Origin: Lautropia sp.
GTDB lineage: Bacteria; Pseudomonadota; Gammaproteobacteria; Burkholderiales; Burkholderiaceae_E
Length of the DNA stretch: 64,000 bases
Direction: 5' to 3'
Assembly: GCA_030532895.1 (NCBI GenBank)
Contig: JAUNKF010000018.1
Coordinates: 1-64,000 of the forward strand
The translations under genes were made by a program, and so were the position numbers. Of this stretch, positions 34,284 through 43,238 are shown piece by piece. Each line of letters begins with the position of its first letter. The first letter of the stretch is position 1. The notes beneath the pieces were generated by a model that did no database searches, was not told where the DNA came from, and was given only the letters and a program-made list of their open reading frames with translations.

Positions 34284-34671
34284 GGTCGATTTCTCCTCGC
34301 AGGGACTGGATGTCGTCGGCAAAGACCCGTCGACTCAGGGGGAAGGGCGCCTGGCGCTTTTTCAGCATGCTGCGGATCTTCAGCAGCAGGCCGATGCTCA
34401 GCAGCAGCCAGAAGCCCGCGGCGCCTCCGAGGGCATGGAGGCGCCACGGGGTGTCCCAGGCCAGTGCCACCAGCGTGGCCATCAGCCAGACCAGGCAGAT
34501 GATCAGCACGATGACGGCACCCAGCACCAGTGCACCCATCCACGCGAGCCAGCGCGCTTCTGCACCAAATTCGAGAGCCAGCAGGCGGGAACGATCATCC
34601 AGACCGCTCAACAGGTTGATGGCGGTCTGTTTGACTTGCCTGATTCTCGTGTCGAAGAAACGGCCAAGCAT
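34276..34671 (-). CDS. YqjE-like holin-family membrane protein
   Basis: A 131-residue protein with two membrane segments (about residues 44-70 and 76-98: GALVLGAVIVLIICLVWLM and GGAAGFWLLLSIGLLL) and charged ends. It matches the Phage_holin_3_6 / YqjE pattern. Despite the name these are chromosomal envelope proteins, and no phage genes are nearby. It starts 15 bp after the DUF883 gene and is probably part of a stress-related envelope operon, as with yqjCDEK in E. coli. Confidence 0.8.
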   Translation of the reverse strand: MLGRFFDTRIRQVKQTAINLLSGLDDRSRLLALEFGAEARWLAWMGALVLGAVIVLIICLVWLMATLVALAWDTPWRLHALGGAAGFWLLLSIGLLLKIRSMLKKRQAPFPLSRRVFADDIQSLRGEIDHE

Positions 34672-34686
34672 CGGCGGAATCGGCGA

Positions 34687-35094
34687 TCAGCGCCGCGACA
34701 GCAAAAAGCCGATCAAGAGGCCGGCTGCAGCAGCCATGCCGGCTGTCTGCCAGGGCGAGGTGTGGGCATAATCATTGACTGCTTCTGCTCCTTCACGGGC
34801 ACGGCGCTGAACTTCCTGGGCCGTGTCGTAGGCGGCGTCGCTGATGTCCTGGAAGGTGTCCTGCACCCGGCGAATGGCGGCGCGCACTTCCGGACGGTCA
34901 CGCAGCGAGTCGCTGTCCATCAGATCGGCCAGATCCTTTTTCAGGTCATCCCACTCTCGCTCGATGGCATGACGGGAGCGCTCGGCAGAGCGGCCGACAC
35001 TGCGGCTGCCGCGCTTCATCGAGCGCTCCAGCGAGGAAGCAATTTCTTCAATGCGGGCGGCCAGCTTGTCGGTGGTATCCGTAGACATGGTCAT
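34687..35094 (-). CDS. ElaB/YqjD-like DUF883 protein
   Basis: A 135-residue protein of the ElaB/YqjD/DUF883 family. These are C-tail-anchored inner-membrane proteins; E. coli YqjD binds ribosomes in stationary phase. Most of the length is a charged amphipathic helix (KLAARIEEIASSLERSMKRG, EWDDLKKDLADLMDS, RRVQDTFQDISDAAYDTAQE). It ends in WQTAGMAAAAGLLIGFLLSRR, the family's membrane anchor. The start at 35094 has AGGAG 5-6 bp upstream; a longer frame reaching 35685 runs into non-coding DNA and the imelysin gene and is rejected. Confidence 0.85.
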   Translation of the reverse strand: MTMSTDTTDKLAARIEEIASSLERSMKRGSRSVGRSAERSRHAIEREWDDLKKDLADLMDSDSLRDRPEVRAAIRRVQDTFQDISDAAYDTAQEVQRRAREGAEAVNDYAHTSPWQTAGMAAAAGLLIGFLLSRR

Positions 35095-35288
35095 AGGTCT
35101 CCTGGTTAGGCGGTTCAGTGAGCGACGAGGCAGGCCGGAGCTGGCGGGGGTCGTCGCACGATCGTGTCCGCTATCGATGGCATCGAAGGACACGGACGGT
35201 TTAGTCAGGGCGCTTCCTGACGCCGCCGGGCAAGTGTGACACGTTTGATGGCCCGTAGTGTTTAATGACCGGATAGTATAGTAACTTT

Positions 35289-35317
35289 TTGCAAAAATAT
35301 TTGCTTGAAAATATATT
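35289..35317 (+). promoter_or_regulatory. Candidate sigma-70 promoter
   Basis: TTGCAA (35289-35294) and TATATT (35312-35317) are separated by 17 bp in an AT-rich island. It points at the imelysin operon, with a leader of about 255 bp, unless a closer promoter overlaps the Fur-like site. Confidence 0.5.
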
Positions 35318-35400
35318 TCATAGTAAGCGACCTGGTCGGAGGCAAGGACAAACCCTTGCGCAGGCGGTGCAATCGGCCCCAAGCGCTGCAGGCCATATAC

Positions 35401-35418
35401 AATGCGAATCGTTTTTAT
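35401..35418 (+). promoter_or_regulatory. Candidate Fur box upstream of the iron operon
   Basis: AATGCGAATCGTTTTTAT resembles beta-proteobacterial Fur sites. Against a 7-1-7 consensus the left half TGCGAAT matches 5 of 7 and the right half 4 of 7, so it is imperfect. Placement 160 bp before an imelysin-type iron operon supports it. Confidence 0.45.
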
Positions 35419-35576
35419 ACGCATAGTAGGTCTGTTCGTAGGCGGCAGACCGCTTTCATGATGTTGCAGCCTGGCCGTTGTGCGCGGGCCCCATGCCCGA
35501 GTCCTGTTTCGGCTGCGCCCGGTTGGTGCGATGCCTGGCTGGCGCCGGCTGCCTTTTCTTTTTCTGGAGAATTTCC

Positions 35577-36788
35577 GTGAAGCGTCATCATCTCGTGTCT
35601 GCCTTGTCGGTGCTGGCTTTTGCCTTGGCCGGTGGGGGTATGTTGTCCGCGTCGCTCTGGCCAACGTCGGTCGAGGCCAAGGCACAGGCCCCTGAAGCCA
35701 CGGCGGTGGATGCCGTGGTCAAGCACTATGCCGCGCTTGTGCACGCCAACTATGAAGATTCCGTCACGTCGGCCAAAACCATGCAGAAAGCCATCGAAGC
35801 TTTTCTGGCCAAGCCTTCCGACAAGGCTTTTCTGGAAGCGCGCAAACAGTGGCTGGCTGCCCGTGAAATTTATGGTCAGACCGAGGCTTTCCGTTTCTAT
35901 GGCGGCCCGATCGATGGCGAGGATGGCCCGGAAGGCCAGATCAATGCCTGGCCGCTGGATGAAGCCTATATCGATTATGTGGATGGCGATGACAACGCCG
36001 GCCTGATCAATGACGCCAACGTGCCGATGACGGTCGAGCAGCTGGCCGAGATGAACGAGCGCGGTGGCGAAGAAAACATTTCCACGGGCTGGCATGCGAT
36101 CGAGTTCATGCTGTGGGGCCAGGATTTCAGTGACAACGGCGCTGGCAATCGGGCCTACACCGATTTTGTCGATGGTGAGCGCGCCAATGCCGACCGTCGT
36201 CGTCAGTATCTGAAGCTCGTCACGCAATTGCTGGTGGATGATCTCCAGTCGTTGGTCGATGCCTGGGCACCGGGCAAGGCCGACAATTACCGGGCCGATT
36301 TCGAGAAAGGTGGGCTGGAGTCGGTGCGCAAGATCATCGTGGGCGTCGGCTCGCTGTCGCGTGGTGAGCTGGCCGGTGAGCGGATCGAGGTGGCGATGAA
36401 CACGCAGGATCAGGAAGACGAGCATTCCTGCTTCTCGGACAACACGCACCGCGATGCCGTCACCAATGCGCAGGGCATCCAGAACGTGTGGCTGGGCACG
36501 TATCAGCGCCTCGATGGCAGCAAGATGGTCGGTGCCTCGCTGGCGGATCTGGTGGCCACCAAAAACCCCGCGCTGGCCAAGAAAACCACGAAGCAGATTG
36601 CGGAATCGCTGGCGGCTGCCGAAGGTATCCAGACGCCTTTCGATCGTGAAATCCTTGGCGATGCCTCGGCACCGGGTCGCAAGCGCCTGCAGCGCACGGT
36701 TGACAGCCTTACCGCCCAGTCGAAAGATCTGGTCGAGGCCGCAGGTGCCATTGGCATCACGAAGCTGACGCTGACGGAACCCGAGTAA
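35577..36788 (+). CDS. Imelysin-family iron-uptake protein (IrpA-like)
   Basis: About 403 residues from the GTG at 35577, with GGAG 9 bp upstream. A signal peptide (KRHHLVSALSVLAFALAGGGMLSASL) exports it to the periplasm or outer surface. The imelysin signature GxHxxE appears as GWHAIEFMLWG (about residue 180), alongside the EAFRFYGGPIDGEDGPEGQIN segment. Imelysin proteins take part in iron uptake and often accompany a DUF1111 di-heme protein, a second imelysin and DUF1513, which is exactly the order here. The long frame reaching back to 35478 is only a random extension. Regulation by Fur is likely from the upstream site. Confidence 0.9.
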   Translation: MKRHHLVSALSVLAFALAGGGMLSASLWPTSVEAKAQAPEATAVDAVVKHYAALVHANYEDSVTSAKTMQKAIEAFLAKPSDKAFLEARKQWLAAREIYGQTEAFRFYGGPIDGEDGPEGQINAWPLDEAYIDYVDGDDNAGLINDANVPMTVEQLAEMNERGGEENISTGWHAIEFMLWGQDFSDNGAGNRAYTDFVDGERANADRRRQYLKLVTQLLVDDLQSLVDAWAPGKADNYRADFEKGGLESVRKIIVGVGSLSRGELAGERIEVAMNTQDQEDEHSCFSDNTHRDAVTNAQGIQNVWLGTYQRLDGSKMVGASLADLVATKNPALAKKTTKQIAESLAAAEGIQTPFDREILGDASAPGRKRLQRTVDSLTAQSKDLVEAAGAIGITKLTLTEPE

Positions 36789-36794
36789 ATCAGG

Positions 36795-38534
36795 ATGACC
36801 CCGCCCATGACCGAGATCGTTTCTGTTGCAGTGGGCCGCCGTCGCTGGGCGGTCTGGGAAGGGTGCCGGCCTGTGTTGTCGGTGCCGCTGTTCCTGGCAG
36901 CGTTCACCCTAGGGGCGGGGTGTCTGACGGCCCATGCCGAGACCCGTCGCGTATCGTTGGCGGGCGTGGCGGCAGTAGATGCACCGCTACGGCTGGCGGC
37001 CGCCTCGATGGGCACGACGCTGCCGGCCGAGTCAGGCACCGCCAGCGAGCAGCCGGACAGTGGCAGGCGCGCGCAGCCGGATGCCGCGGCAGCGTCGGGC
37101 GGCTCGGCTTCACGAGGAAAATCCGTTGACATCGGCCAGAGCGAGGGGGCGCCTCGCCTTTCGTCGCCAACAGGGCGTGCCGACCCGGAAAAGACCGGCG
37201 GAGACACCACTGTCTTTGCCGATGGCCGGATGGCGTTTTCCTTTCCGGCGGCGAACCTGAGCGAGGCCGAGCGCACCCGTTTCGTGGTGGGCAATTCCTT
37301 CTTTCGCCGCAACTGGGTGGCGGCACCGGCCTCGACCCGTGCGCGGGATGGCCTGGGGCCGCTGTTCATCGCGCGCTCCTGTGGTGGCTGTCATGTGCAG
37401 GATGGTCGTGGCCCGTTGCCCAAGCGAAAAGTGGATGGCTCCCTGGAGGATGCGGTTGCCTTGCTGATCCGCCTCTCCGTGCCTGGCAAGGCCGACAACG
37501 GTGGCCCGGTGCCTGAGCCGATGTATGGCGAGCAGCTTGGCAATGCCGGCATCAAGGGCGTGCCGCCCGAGGCGCATGTGGACATCCGCTACACGCCGGT
37601 CGAGGGCAAATTTGCCGACGGCACGTCGTGGACATTGATGGCGCCTCATTATCAGCTCACGAATCTGGGTTATGGCCCGATGGCCAAGGATGTGATGATC
37701 AGCCCGCGTCTGGCGCCGCAGGTGATTGGCATGGGCTTGCTTGAAGCCATTCCTGAGGCCGAGATCCTCAAAAATGCGGCTGATCAGCAAGCGATGAAAG
37801 GCCCGATCAAGGGGAAGCCCAACTATGTCTGGGACAACTTTGCGGGCAAGAAGGTGATTGGCCGTTTTGGCTGGAAAGCCAATACCGGCACCGTGGCTCA
37901 CCAGAGTGGGGCGGCTTTCGTCAACGACATTGGCATCACTTCGCCAGCCTTTCCGGAAGAAGCCTGCATGCCGGGCCAGAAAGCCTGCGTCGAGGCACCG
38001 AGCGGAAGCAATGCGCCGGGCAAGCCGGAGGCCGAGCACAAGGTGTTCAACGATGTGGTGTTCTATCAGGCCACACTCGCCCCGCCGGCGCGACGCAACA
38101 TGAATGACCCCATCGTGCAGCGTGGTGAGAAGCTCTTTCATGAGGCCGGTTGCCAAACCTGCCATCGGCCGTCTTATACGACCGGGCGTTCTCCCCTCGC
38201 GGACACGCATCCGCAATTCACGAGTGCTGCCCTGGAAAACCAGGTGATCTGGCCTTACACCGATCTGCTCCTGCATGACATGGGCGAAGGCTTGGCCGAT
38301 GGCCGGCCTGATTTTGAAGCCAATGGCAAGCAGTGGCGCACGCCACCACTCTGGGGCATTGGCCTGATCAAGCAGGTGAACGGCCATACACGCCTCTTGC
38401 ATGATGGGCGTGCCGATGGCGTGCTGGAAGCCGTGTTGTGGCATGAGGGCGAAGCGAGCGAGCAGCGGGCGCGCGTGGTCGCCATGCCGAAGGCCGACCG
38501 TGAGGCGTTGGTGCGATTTGTGGAATCGCTTTGA
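36795..38534 (+). CDS. Di-heme (DUF1111) thiol-oxidoreductase-like cytochrome
   Basis: A 579-residue exported c-type cytochrome of the DUF1111 family. The N-terminus carries a signal peptide (PVLSVPLFLAAFTLGAGCLTAHA) followed by a 100-residue low-complexity linker. Two CxxCH heme sites are visible: RSCGGCHVQDGRG (about residue 198) and AGCQTCHRPSYT (about 454). Met and His residues that could serve as axial ligands follow each. It lies 6 bp after the first imelysin gene and is probably co-translated. Its exact reaction is unknown; the family is linked to iron uptake by this conserved neighbourhood and may change the redox state of iron. The start could be 36795 or the ATG at 36807. Confidence 0.88.
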   Translation: MTPPMTEIVSVAVGRRRWAVWEGCRPVLSVPLFLAAFTLGAGCLTAHAETRRVSLAGVAAVDAPLRLAAASMGTTLPAESGTASEQPDSGRRAQPDAAAASGGSASRGKSVDIGQSEGAPRLSSPTGRADPEKTGGDTTVFADGRMAFSFPAANLSEAERTRFVVGNSFFRRNWVAAPASTRARDGLGPLFIARSCGGCHVQDGRGPLPKRKVDGSLEDAVALLIRLSVPGKADNGGPVPEPMYGEQLGNAGIKGVPPEAHVDIRYTPVEGKFADGTSWTLMAPHYQLTNLGYGPMAKDVMISPRLAPQVIGMGLLEAIPEAEILKNAADQQAMKGPIKGKPNYVWDNFAGKKVIGRFGWKANTGTVAHQSGAAFVNDIGITSPAFPEEACMPGQKACVEAPSGSNAPGKPEAEHKVFNDVVFYQATLAPPARRNMNDPIVQRGEKLFHEAGCQTCHRPSYTTGRSPLADTHPQFTSAALENQVIWPYTDLLLHDMGEGLADGRPDFEANGKQWRTPPLWGIGLIKQVNGHTRLLHDGRADGVLEAVLWHEGEASEQRARVVAMPKADREALVRFVESL

Positions 38535-38608
38535 CAGTACGGCATCCTGCCTGTTCATCACCGGATGACGGGGATGGGAGAGAAGCAGCAGCAAGAGAAA
38601 GCGTCATC

Positions 38609-40045
38609 ATGACAAAGGGATGGTTGGTGCAGATGGGGAAGATGGCGAAGACGGCGCAAATGGATCAGGAGAGTCAAGTGGATCAGAGGCTGCCTGCAAG
38701 GGGGGGCTGCCAACGCTTCGGTGCCGGGGCGTTGGGTGTGGCTGCCTGGTTGGCCTGCTTGTCGGCAGGGGCTGTCAGTGCCGGAACCGCTATCGCCGGA
38801 ACTGTCGGTGTCGGAACTGCCGCCACCGGCATGGCCATTGCCGCTGCACCTGCCCCCTCGACAACGGCCGTTGAGAACGGCAAGCAGCCCGCTGCCGTGC
38901 AAAAGGCGAGCATGCCGGAAGATGCGCCGTCGCCTTACTATAGTGATGCGGTTTTTGTCATGGCCTTGGCCGAGCATCATCACCTCCCGCTGGCGCAGCG
39001 CTTCCGTGAGCAAAGCCTCGCCCTGCAAGAGGCTGCGCGCGCCTTGTGTCCGGTCGGGCAGACATTGCCGGTGGTTTCCACCCAAGCTGCTGCAGCCGCT
39101 TCTCCTTCAATGAAAGCAACCCGCTCGGCCTGGCTCCTGGCCGCCAATACGTGGGCACAGCTCGATGCCGTCTCGGTTGGCCCCGTCATCACCCGGCGCA
39201 GTGCCAAAGCCATCGATTTTCGCCCAACCCGACCGAGGCTGATCCTGAAGGTGTTGGCCGCACTGGACAAAACCGATGCCGTGCCGGATGCCGCTGCCAT
39301 GGGAAAAATCGGTTCGGCCACGAAAGGTATGGCCGCTATCGAGTGGCTGCTGTGGTCGCCCCAGGCGCCCGCGACGGAGGCTGCCTGCCGCTACCTGCGA
39401 GGCATGGTCGATGACGTGGCACGGGAGGCTCAGGCGCTTGCGCACGACTATCAGGCCGATGCTGCCGTCGATTGGGTGGCAGCCTCTGAAGACGACGGCC
39501 AGCCCGTGGCTGTGGAAGGCACGGAAAGCGCCGCTCAGCGGGCCGCCATGATCGTGAACCAGTGGCTGGGCGGGCTGGAGGGCTTGCGCTGGCGTGCGCT
39601 GGGCAAGCCGTTGGCCGTCATCGAAACGGCCTCGGGCGACAAGGCCACCGATCCGCACCGGGATATCTGGCCGCGCCCGCCGAGTGCTTCCCATCGCCAA
39701 GCCTGGCAGGCGCGCTGGGCGAGCTTGAAGCAGGTGGGCATCGGCCGCTCGCCCACCGATGGCAGTGGCCCACAGCCCGAGCGCTTGCCGGCCGTGGTGA
39801 GTCTCGAAGCGCTGTTGCGAGGCTTGGGCAAGGCGGCGGTGGCCGATACTTGGCGGCGAGCCGTGATCGAGGCGGACGACGCCATCACGGCTCTGGTCAT
39901 GCCGCTGGATGACACCCGCTTGCCGTCGGTCAAGACGATGAAAGAGGCGCTGGCCGCCCTCGATCGGCTCAAATGGCTGATGCAGGACAAGGTGGCGCCG
40001 GCGCTGAGCGTCACGCTCGGGTTTTCGGATGCTGATGGTGATTGA
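38609..40045 (+). CDS. Second imelysin-like protein of the iron operon
   Basis: About 478 residues. The region after the start is long and partly low in complexity (AGTAIAGTVGVGTAATGMAIA), including a hydrophobic export segment (GAGALGVAAWLACLSAGAVSA). The imelysin-like domain starts near SPYYSDAVFVMALAEHHHLPL. At the position of GxHxxE it reads GMAAIEWLLWS, so the His is replaced by Ala. The start is uncertain: a TTG at 38531 overlaps the previous stop, and ATGs occur at 38609 and 38633; I prefer an ATG. It is the third gene of the operon. Loss of the His suggests it does not bind metal in the same way as the first copy. Confidence 0.8.
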   Translation: MTKGWLVQMGKMAKTAQMDQESQVDQRLPARGGCQRFGAGALGVAAWLACLSAGAVSAGTAIAGTVGVGTAATGMAIAAAPAPSTTAVENGKQPAAVQKASMPEDAPSPYYSDAVFVMALAEHHHLPLAQRFREQSLALQEAARALCPVGQTLPVVSTQAAAAASPSMKATRSAWLLAANTWAQLDAVSVGPVITRRSAKAIDFRPTRPRLILKVLAALDKTDAVPDAAAMGKIGSATKGMAAIEWLLWSPQAPATEAACRYLRGMVDDVAREAQALAHDYQADAAVDWVAASEDDGQPVAVEGTESAAQRAAMIVNQWLGGLEGLRWRALGKPLAVIETASGDKATDPHRDIWPRPPSASHRQAWQARWASLKQVGIGRSPTDGSGPQPERLPAVVSLEALLRGLGKAAVADTWRRAVIEADDAITALVMPLDDTRLPSVKTMKEALAALDRLKWLMQDKVAPALSVTLGFSDADGD

Positions 40046-40198
40046 TCCTCGGGTGTGTTGGGTTGCGCATCATCCCCGTGGTGCCCGGTCGGTTCATGGT
40101 GTTTGGGGTAGGAGCGGGGATGAATCGGTGCATGATTCGTTCAACATGCCGTGGTTTTTCGGGTAGGCGCATGTCTGCCGGTATAGACGGAGGCGTTG

Positions 40199-41605
40199 AT
40201 GGCTGAGATGGATCATCGGCTTGTCAATGGATTGCGCCGGCAGCTGATTCGAGGATTGGGGGGCATGGCCGCCCTGGGTAGCCTCACGTCGTTGTCGGCC
40301 GTGACCGGCGTGGGTTCCCATGGCCGTACTGGCGCAGACGCCGATACCGGTGCGGGTGCCGGAACAGGCGCCCAAACACGTCATGTCTCGATTGAAGCAG
40401 GCTGGCCGACGCCACGGCTCGCCGCCACCTGGTTGCAGGGCACTCGCCATCATGTGGGCCTACTGAAACCCGAGGCCGGTGGCATGCGGGTGCTCAAGGC
40501 CGTCGCTTTGCCTTCCCGTGCGCATGCCGTCATCCCCCAGCCGGATGGGCGCGTGCTGGTGGTGGCACGCCGGCCCGGCGACTGGATGATGCGGGTGGAT
40601 TTCAGTGGCCGCCATGCGCCCCAATGGTGCTGGTCGGATGGCAGCACCTGCTTCAATGGGCATGTGATCGCCACGACCGATGGCAAGCGCCTGTTGGCTT
40701 CCGAGACCGATCTGGATACGGGCGAAGGCTTGCTCGGCGTCTATGCGGCTGACACGTTGGAACTGATCGAACGCTGGCCCGTGGCGGGTATCGATCCCCA
40801 CCAGATGATCGAGGGCCGGGATGGTGCCCTGTGGGTGGCCGTGGGGGGTATCGAGATACGTCGGGAAACCGGCCGGCTCAAATACGGTCTCGACCGCATG
40901 GATTCCTTCCTCGCTCGGCTTGATCCGATTTCTGGTGAGATCCGGCAGCGTTGGCATCTGCCCGACAAGCGCCTGGGACTGCGCCATTTGGCCGAGACGG
41001 CCGATGGCCGAATCGGCATCGCCTTGCAGGCCGAACATGCCGACCCGGAGGCCAGACAACGGGCGCCCGTGCTTGCCGTGCTTGATCCGCGCGAAGGCAT
41101 CCAGACCATCGAGCTGCCGCAAGGCGTGGCCTGTGCCGGCTATGGTGGCTCGATCGCTGGCGCCGGCTCGCGCCTCTTCGTCAGCTGCCCTCGGGTTGGC
41201 CGTGTCATGCAGTGGGATGGCAGCCGGTTTTCTGGTGATGCCCGTGCCGGCTGGCTCAGCCCGATCCGCCTGAACGAGGCTTGCCCGCTGGCCGTGCAGA
41301 CCTTGCAGGCATCAGGCGAGGAAGAGCAAGGGGCATCTCCCCGATCGTCCTCCTCGCTCTTGTCGCCGCCATTGCGGCCATTGCAGCCAATGTCTCCATC
41401 TCAACCATTGTCCTCCCCGTCACCCGCAGGACATGTGGGGAACGCCCCCCGTCAACGGATCTGGGCCGGTGGCCTGGGCGCCGTCGTGGCCGAAACCGGG
41501 CATGCCACCCCGTCTTCAGCCAAGCCCCAACGCCCTCAGCGCATCGCCCACCCGCTCGCAACTGACTTCCGGCTCGACAACCACTGGTCGGTGATGCCTT
41601 CATGA
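40199..41605 (+). CDS. DUF1513 beta-propeller-like protein of the iron operon
   Basis: About 468 residues from the ATG at 40199 (GGAGG 6 bp upstream). A Tat/Sec-type N-terminus (LRRQLIRGLGGMAALGSLTSL) is followed by a Gly/Ala/Thr-rich linker. The DUF1513 core shows repeated propeller blades: HAVIPQPDGRVLVVARRPG, TCFNGHVIATTDGKRLLASE, GIDPHQMIEGRDGALWVAVGG and RHLAETADGRIGIALQAEH. Near the C-terminus a Ser/Pro/Leu-rich insertion of about 50 residues (about 375-425) interrupts the last blade before IWAGGLGAVVAETG. It ends the imelysin operon. The function is unknown beyond its association with iron uptake. A 150-bp gap separates it from the second imelysin gene, so it may also have its own promoter. 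Confidence 0.83.
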   Translation: MAEMDHRLVNGLRRQLIRGLGGMAALGSLTSLSAVTGVGSHGRTGADADTGAGAGTGAQTRHVSIEAGWPTPRLAATWLQGTRHHVGLLKPEAGGMRVLKAVALPSRAHAVIPQPDGRVLVVARRPGDWMMRVDFSGRHAPQWCWSDGSTCFNGHVIATTDGKRLLASETDLDTGEGLLGVYAADTLELIERWPVAGIDPHQMIEGRDGALWVAVGGIEIRRETGRLKYGLDRMDSFLARLDPISGEIRQRWHLPDKRLGLRHLAETADGRIGIALQAEHADPEARQRAPVLAVLDPREGIQTIELPQGVACAGYGGSIAGAGSRLFVSCPRVGRVMQWDGSRFSGDARAGWLSPIRLNEACPLAVQTLQASGEEEQGASPRSSSSLLSPPLRPLQPMSPSQPLSSPSPAGHVGNAPRQRIWAGGLGAVVAETGHATPSSAKPQRPQRIAHPLATDFRLDNHWSVMPS

Positions 41606-41661
41606 CAGTGCCCAGCGCGCATAAAGCGCGCTTAACGATGAGCACCGCGACACATCCCACG

Positions 41662-42321
41662 TCACCCCGCCAGCACCTGCTTCAGGAACACATCGATATC
41701 CGCGATTTCTTCCGGGCTGACCGAGTGCGGGATCGGGTATTCGTGCCACTCGACCGAATAGCCGAGCTGTTGCAGCAGCTCGCGTGAGGCGATGGCGCGG
41801 TCGATCGGCACCACCGGATCCAGCTTGCCGTGGGCCAGAAAGATGGGCGTTTGCTGATTGGCCGGGTTGCGTTCTGCTTCGGTCGTGGCTGCAATGGGCA
41901 GATAGCCCGACAGCCCGATCAGGCCGGCCAGCTTCTTCGGTTGCCGAAGCCCCGTCATCAACGTCATCGCGCAGCCCTGCGAGAAACCCATCAGCACGAT
42001 CTTGTCGCTGGCGATGCCGCGTTCGACCTCGCGCTCGATCAGTTCGTTGATCTGGGCCATCGACTGCCGCAGGCCACCTTCGTCCTCACGTTGTGCCAGA
42101 TCGGCGTTGCGGATGTCGTACCACGCGCGCATCACGTAGCCGTTGTTGATCGTCACGGGCATCATCGGCGCATGCGGAAAGATGTAACGCACGCCCACGC
42201 CCGGATTCAGCATCTTTGCCACCGGCACGAAATCGTTGCCATCGGCGCCCAGACCGTGCAGCACGATCACGCTGGCCTGGGGATTGGGCTCTGTCACGAA
42301 TTCGAGGGTCTCAAGCGTCAC
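41662..42321 (-). CDS. Carboxylesterase/phospholipase-type alpha/beta hydrolase
   Basis: About 219 residues of the PF02230-type alpha/beta hydrolase family (acyl-protein thioesterase/carboxylesterase). The triad is visible: Ser in [10 protein letters not shown], Asp in HGKLDPVVP and His in [10 protein letters not shown]. The oxyanion region is [17 protein letters not shown] chose the GTG at 42321, which gives an 11-bp overlap with the end of queH and has AGGA about 9 bp upstream. The longer frame to 42483 would overlap queH by over 170 bp and adds a spurious leader. Probably cytoplasmic, acting on small esters or lysophospholipid-like substrates. Confidence 0.87.
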   Translation of the reverse strand: MTLETLEFVTEPNPQASVIVLHGLGADGNDFVPVAKMLNPGVGVRYIFPHAPMMPVTINNGYVMRAWYDIRNADLAQREDEGGLRQSMAQINELIEREVERGIASDKIVLMGFSQGCAMTLMTGLRQPKKLAGLIGLSGYLPIAATTEAERNPANQQTPIFLAHGKLDPVVPIDRAIASRELLQQLGYSVEWHEYPIPHSVSPEEIADIDVFLKQVLAG

Positions 42322-43072
42322 GTCGGATGTCCTGTGAGTGGATGGGGGCTGAGGGGTTTTCGGGGGTTGTTGCCTGCTCGCCTGGGGCTGGCAGGCCGTA
42401 ATACAGCTCGCCAATGCGAATCCGATCACGGCCCTGCGCCCGGCGATGACGGTTGGTGTCGCGCAGCGAATAGACACAGCCACAATACTCCTGCTGATAG
42501 AAGTGCTCGGCCTTGGCGATCTCGATCATGCGGGCCGAACCACCTTTCTTGCGCCAGTTGTAGTCCCAGTAGATCATGCCCGGATAACGGGCGGCCGCAC
42601 GGTGACCGCAGCCGTTGATCTGGTTCATGTCTTTCCAGCGGGAAATGCCCAGCGAGCTGGAAATGGCCGTGAAGCCGTGTTCATGCGCGTAGAGTGCGGT
42701 GCGCTCGAAACGCATGTCGAAGCACACGGTGCAGCGTTCGCCGCGCTCCGGTGCGTCTTCCAGCCCCTTGACCCTGGCAAACCAGTTGTCCGCGTCATAA
42801 TCGGCATCGATGAAGCGGATGCCGTGCTTTTGCGCAAAGCGGATGTTCTCCTCCTTGCGGATTTCGTATTCGCGGATCGGGTGGATGTTGGGGTTGTAGA
42901 AAAAGATCGTGTACGGAATGCCCGCGTCCATCATCGCCTGCATCGGCTCGCCCGAACAAGGCGCGCAGCACGAATGCAGCAACAGGTGCGTGTGGCCATC
43001 GGGCAGTGCCATCGGCTCGTCCTTGGCCGGGCGCTTCTTGGGCTTGGGGGTGGGATGATGTCCGTCAGACAT
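42311..43072 (-). CDS. queH: Epoxyqueuosine reductase QueH
   Basis: A 253-residue DUF208 protein. QueH reduces epoxyqueuosine to queuosine in tRNA anticodons and is a non-homologous replacement for QueG, with an iron-sulfur cluster and a second metal site. The conserved Cys pattern is present: [13 protein letters not shown] near the N-terminus, [16 protein letters not shown] in the middle and EYCGCVYSL near the C-terminus. [17 protein letters not shown] and [16 protein letters not shown] are also family features. Its last 11 bp overlap the start of the hydrolase gene, so the two are coupled. Confidence 0.92.
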   Translation of the reverse strand: MSDGHHPTPKPKKRPAKDEPMALPDGHTHLLLHSCCAPCSGEPMQAMMDAGIPYTIFFYNPNIHPIREYEIRKEENIRFAQKHGIRFIDADYDADNWFARVKGLEDAPERGERCTVCFDMRFERTALYAHEHGFTAISSSLGISRWKDMNQINGCGHRAAARYPGMIYWDYNWRKKGGSARMIEIAKAEHFYQQEYCGCVYSLRDTNRHRRAQGRDRIRIGELYYGLPAPGEQATTPENPSAPIHSQDIRRDA

Positions 43073-43238
43073 GGTCAGATGCTTCGCAACGAGGGGGCGC
43101 AGGCAGCAGGCGCCGATGAGGCGGGTGGTGAGCCTGGGCGGGGAATGGCCTCAGAGTGTAGGGATGTGAGGCGTCGTGTCAATAGCTGGGACATGGTCGG
43201 GACAGGGAATGCCGGGCCGGTGATGACTTGCCAGACCG

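Larger units (their letters stand above)
35095..35576. other. Intergenic region between yqjD-like and imelysin operons
   Basis: About 480 bp with no gene. The centre (about 35265-35335) is strikingly AT-rich against the GC-rich background and holds a promoter-like pair. A Fur-like site follows near 35401. The region must serve the divergent DUF883 and imelysin operons. Confidence 0.6.

Noticed and set aside
34276-35094. Prophage remnant suggested by the holin-like gene
   Set aside because: The neighbours are DUF883 and a YqjK-like gene, an envelope operon of ordinary chromosomes; no phage gene is nearby.
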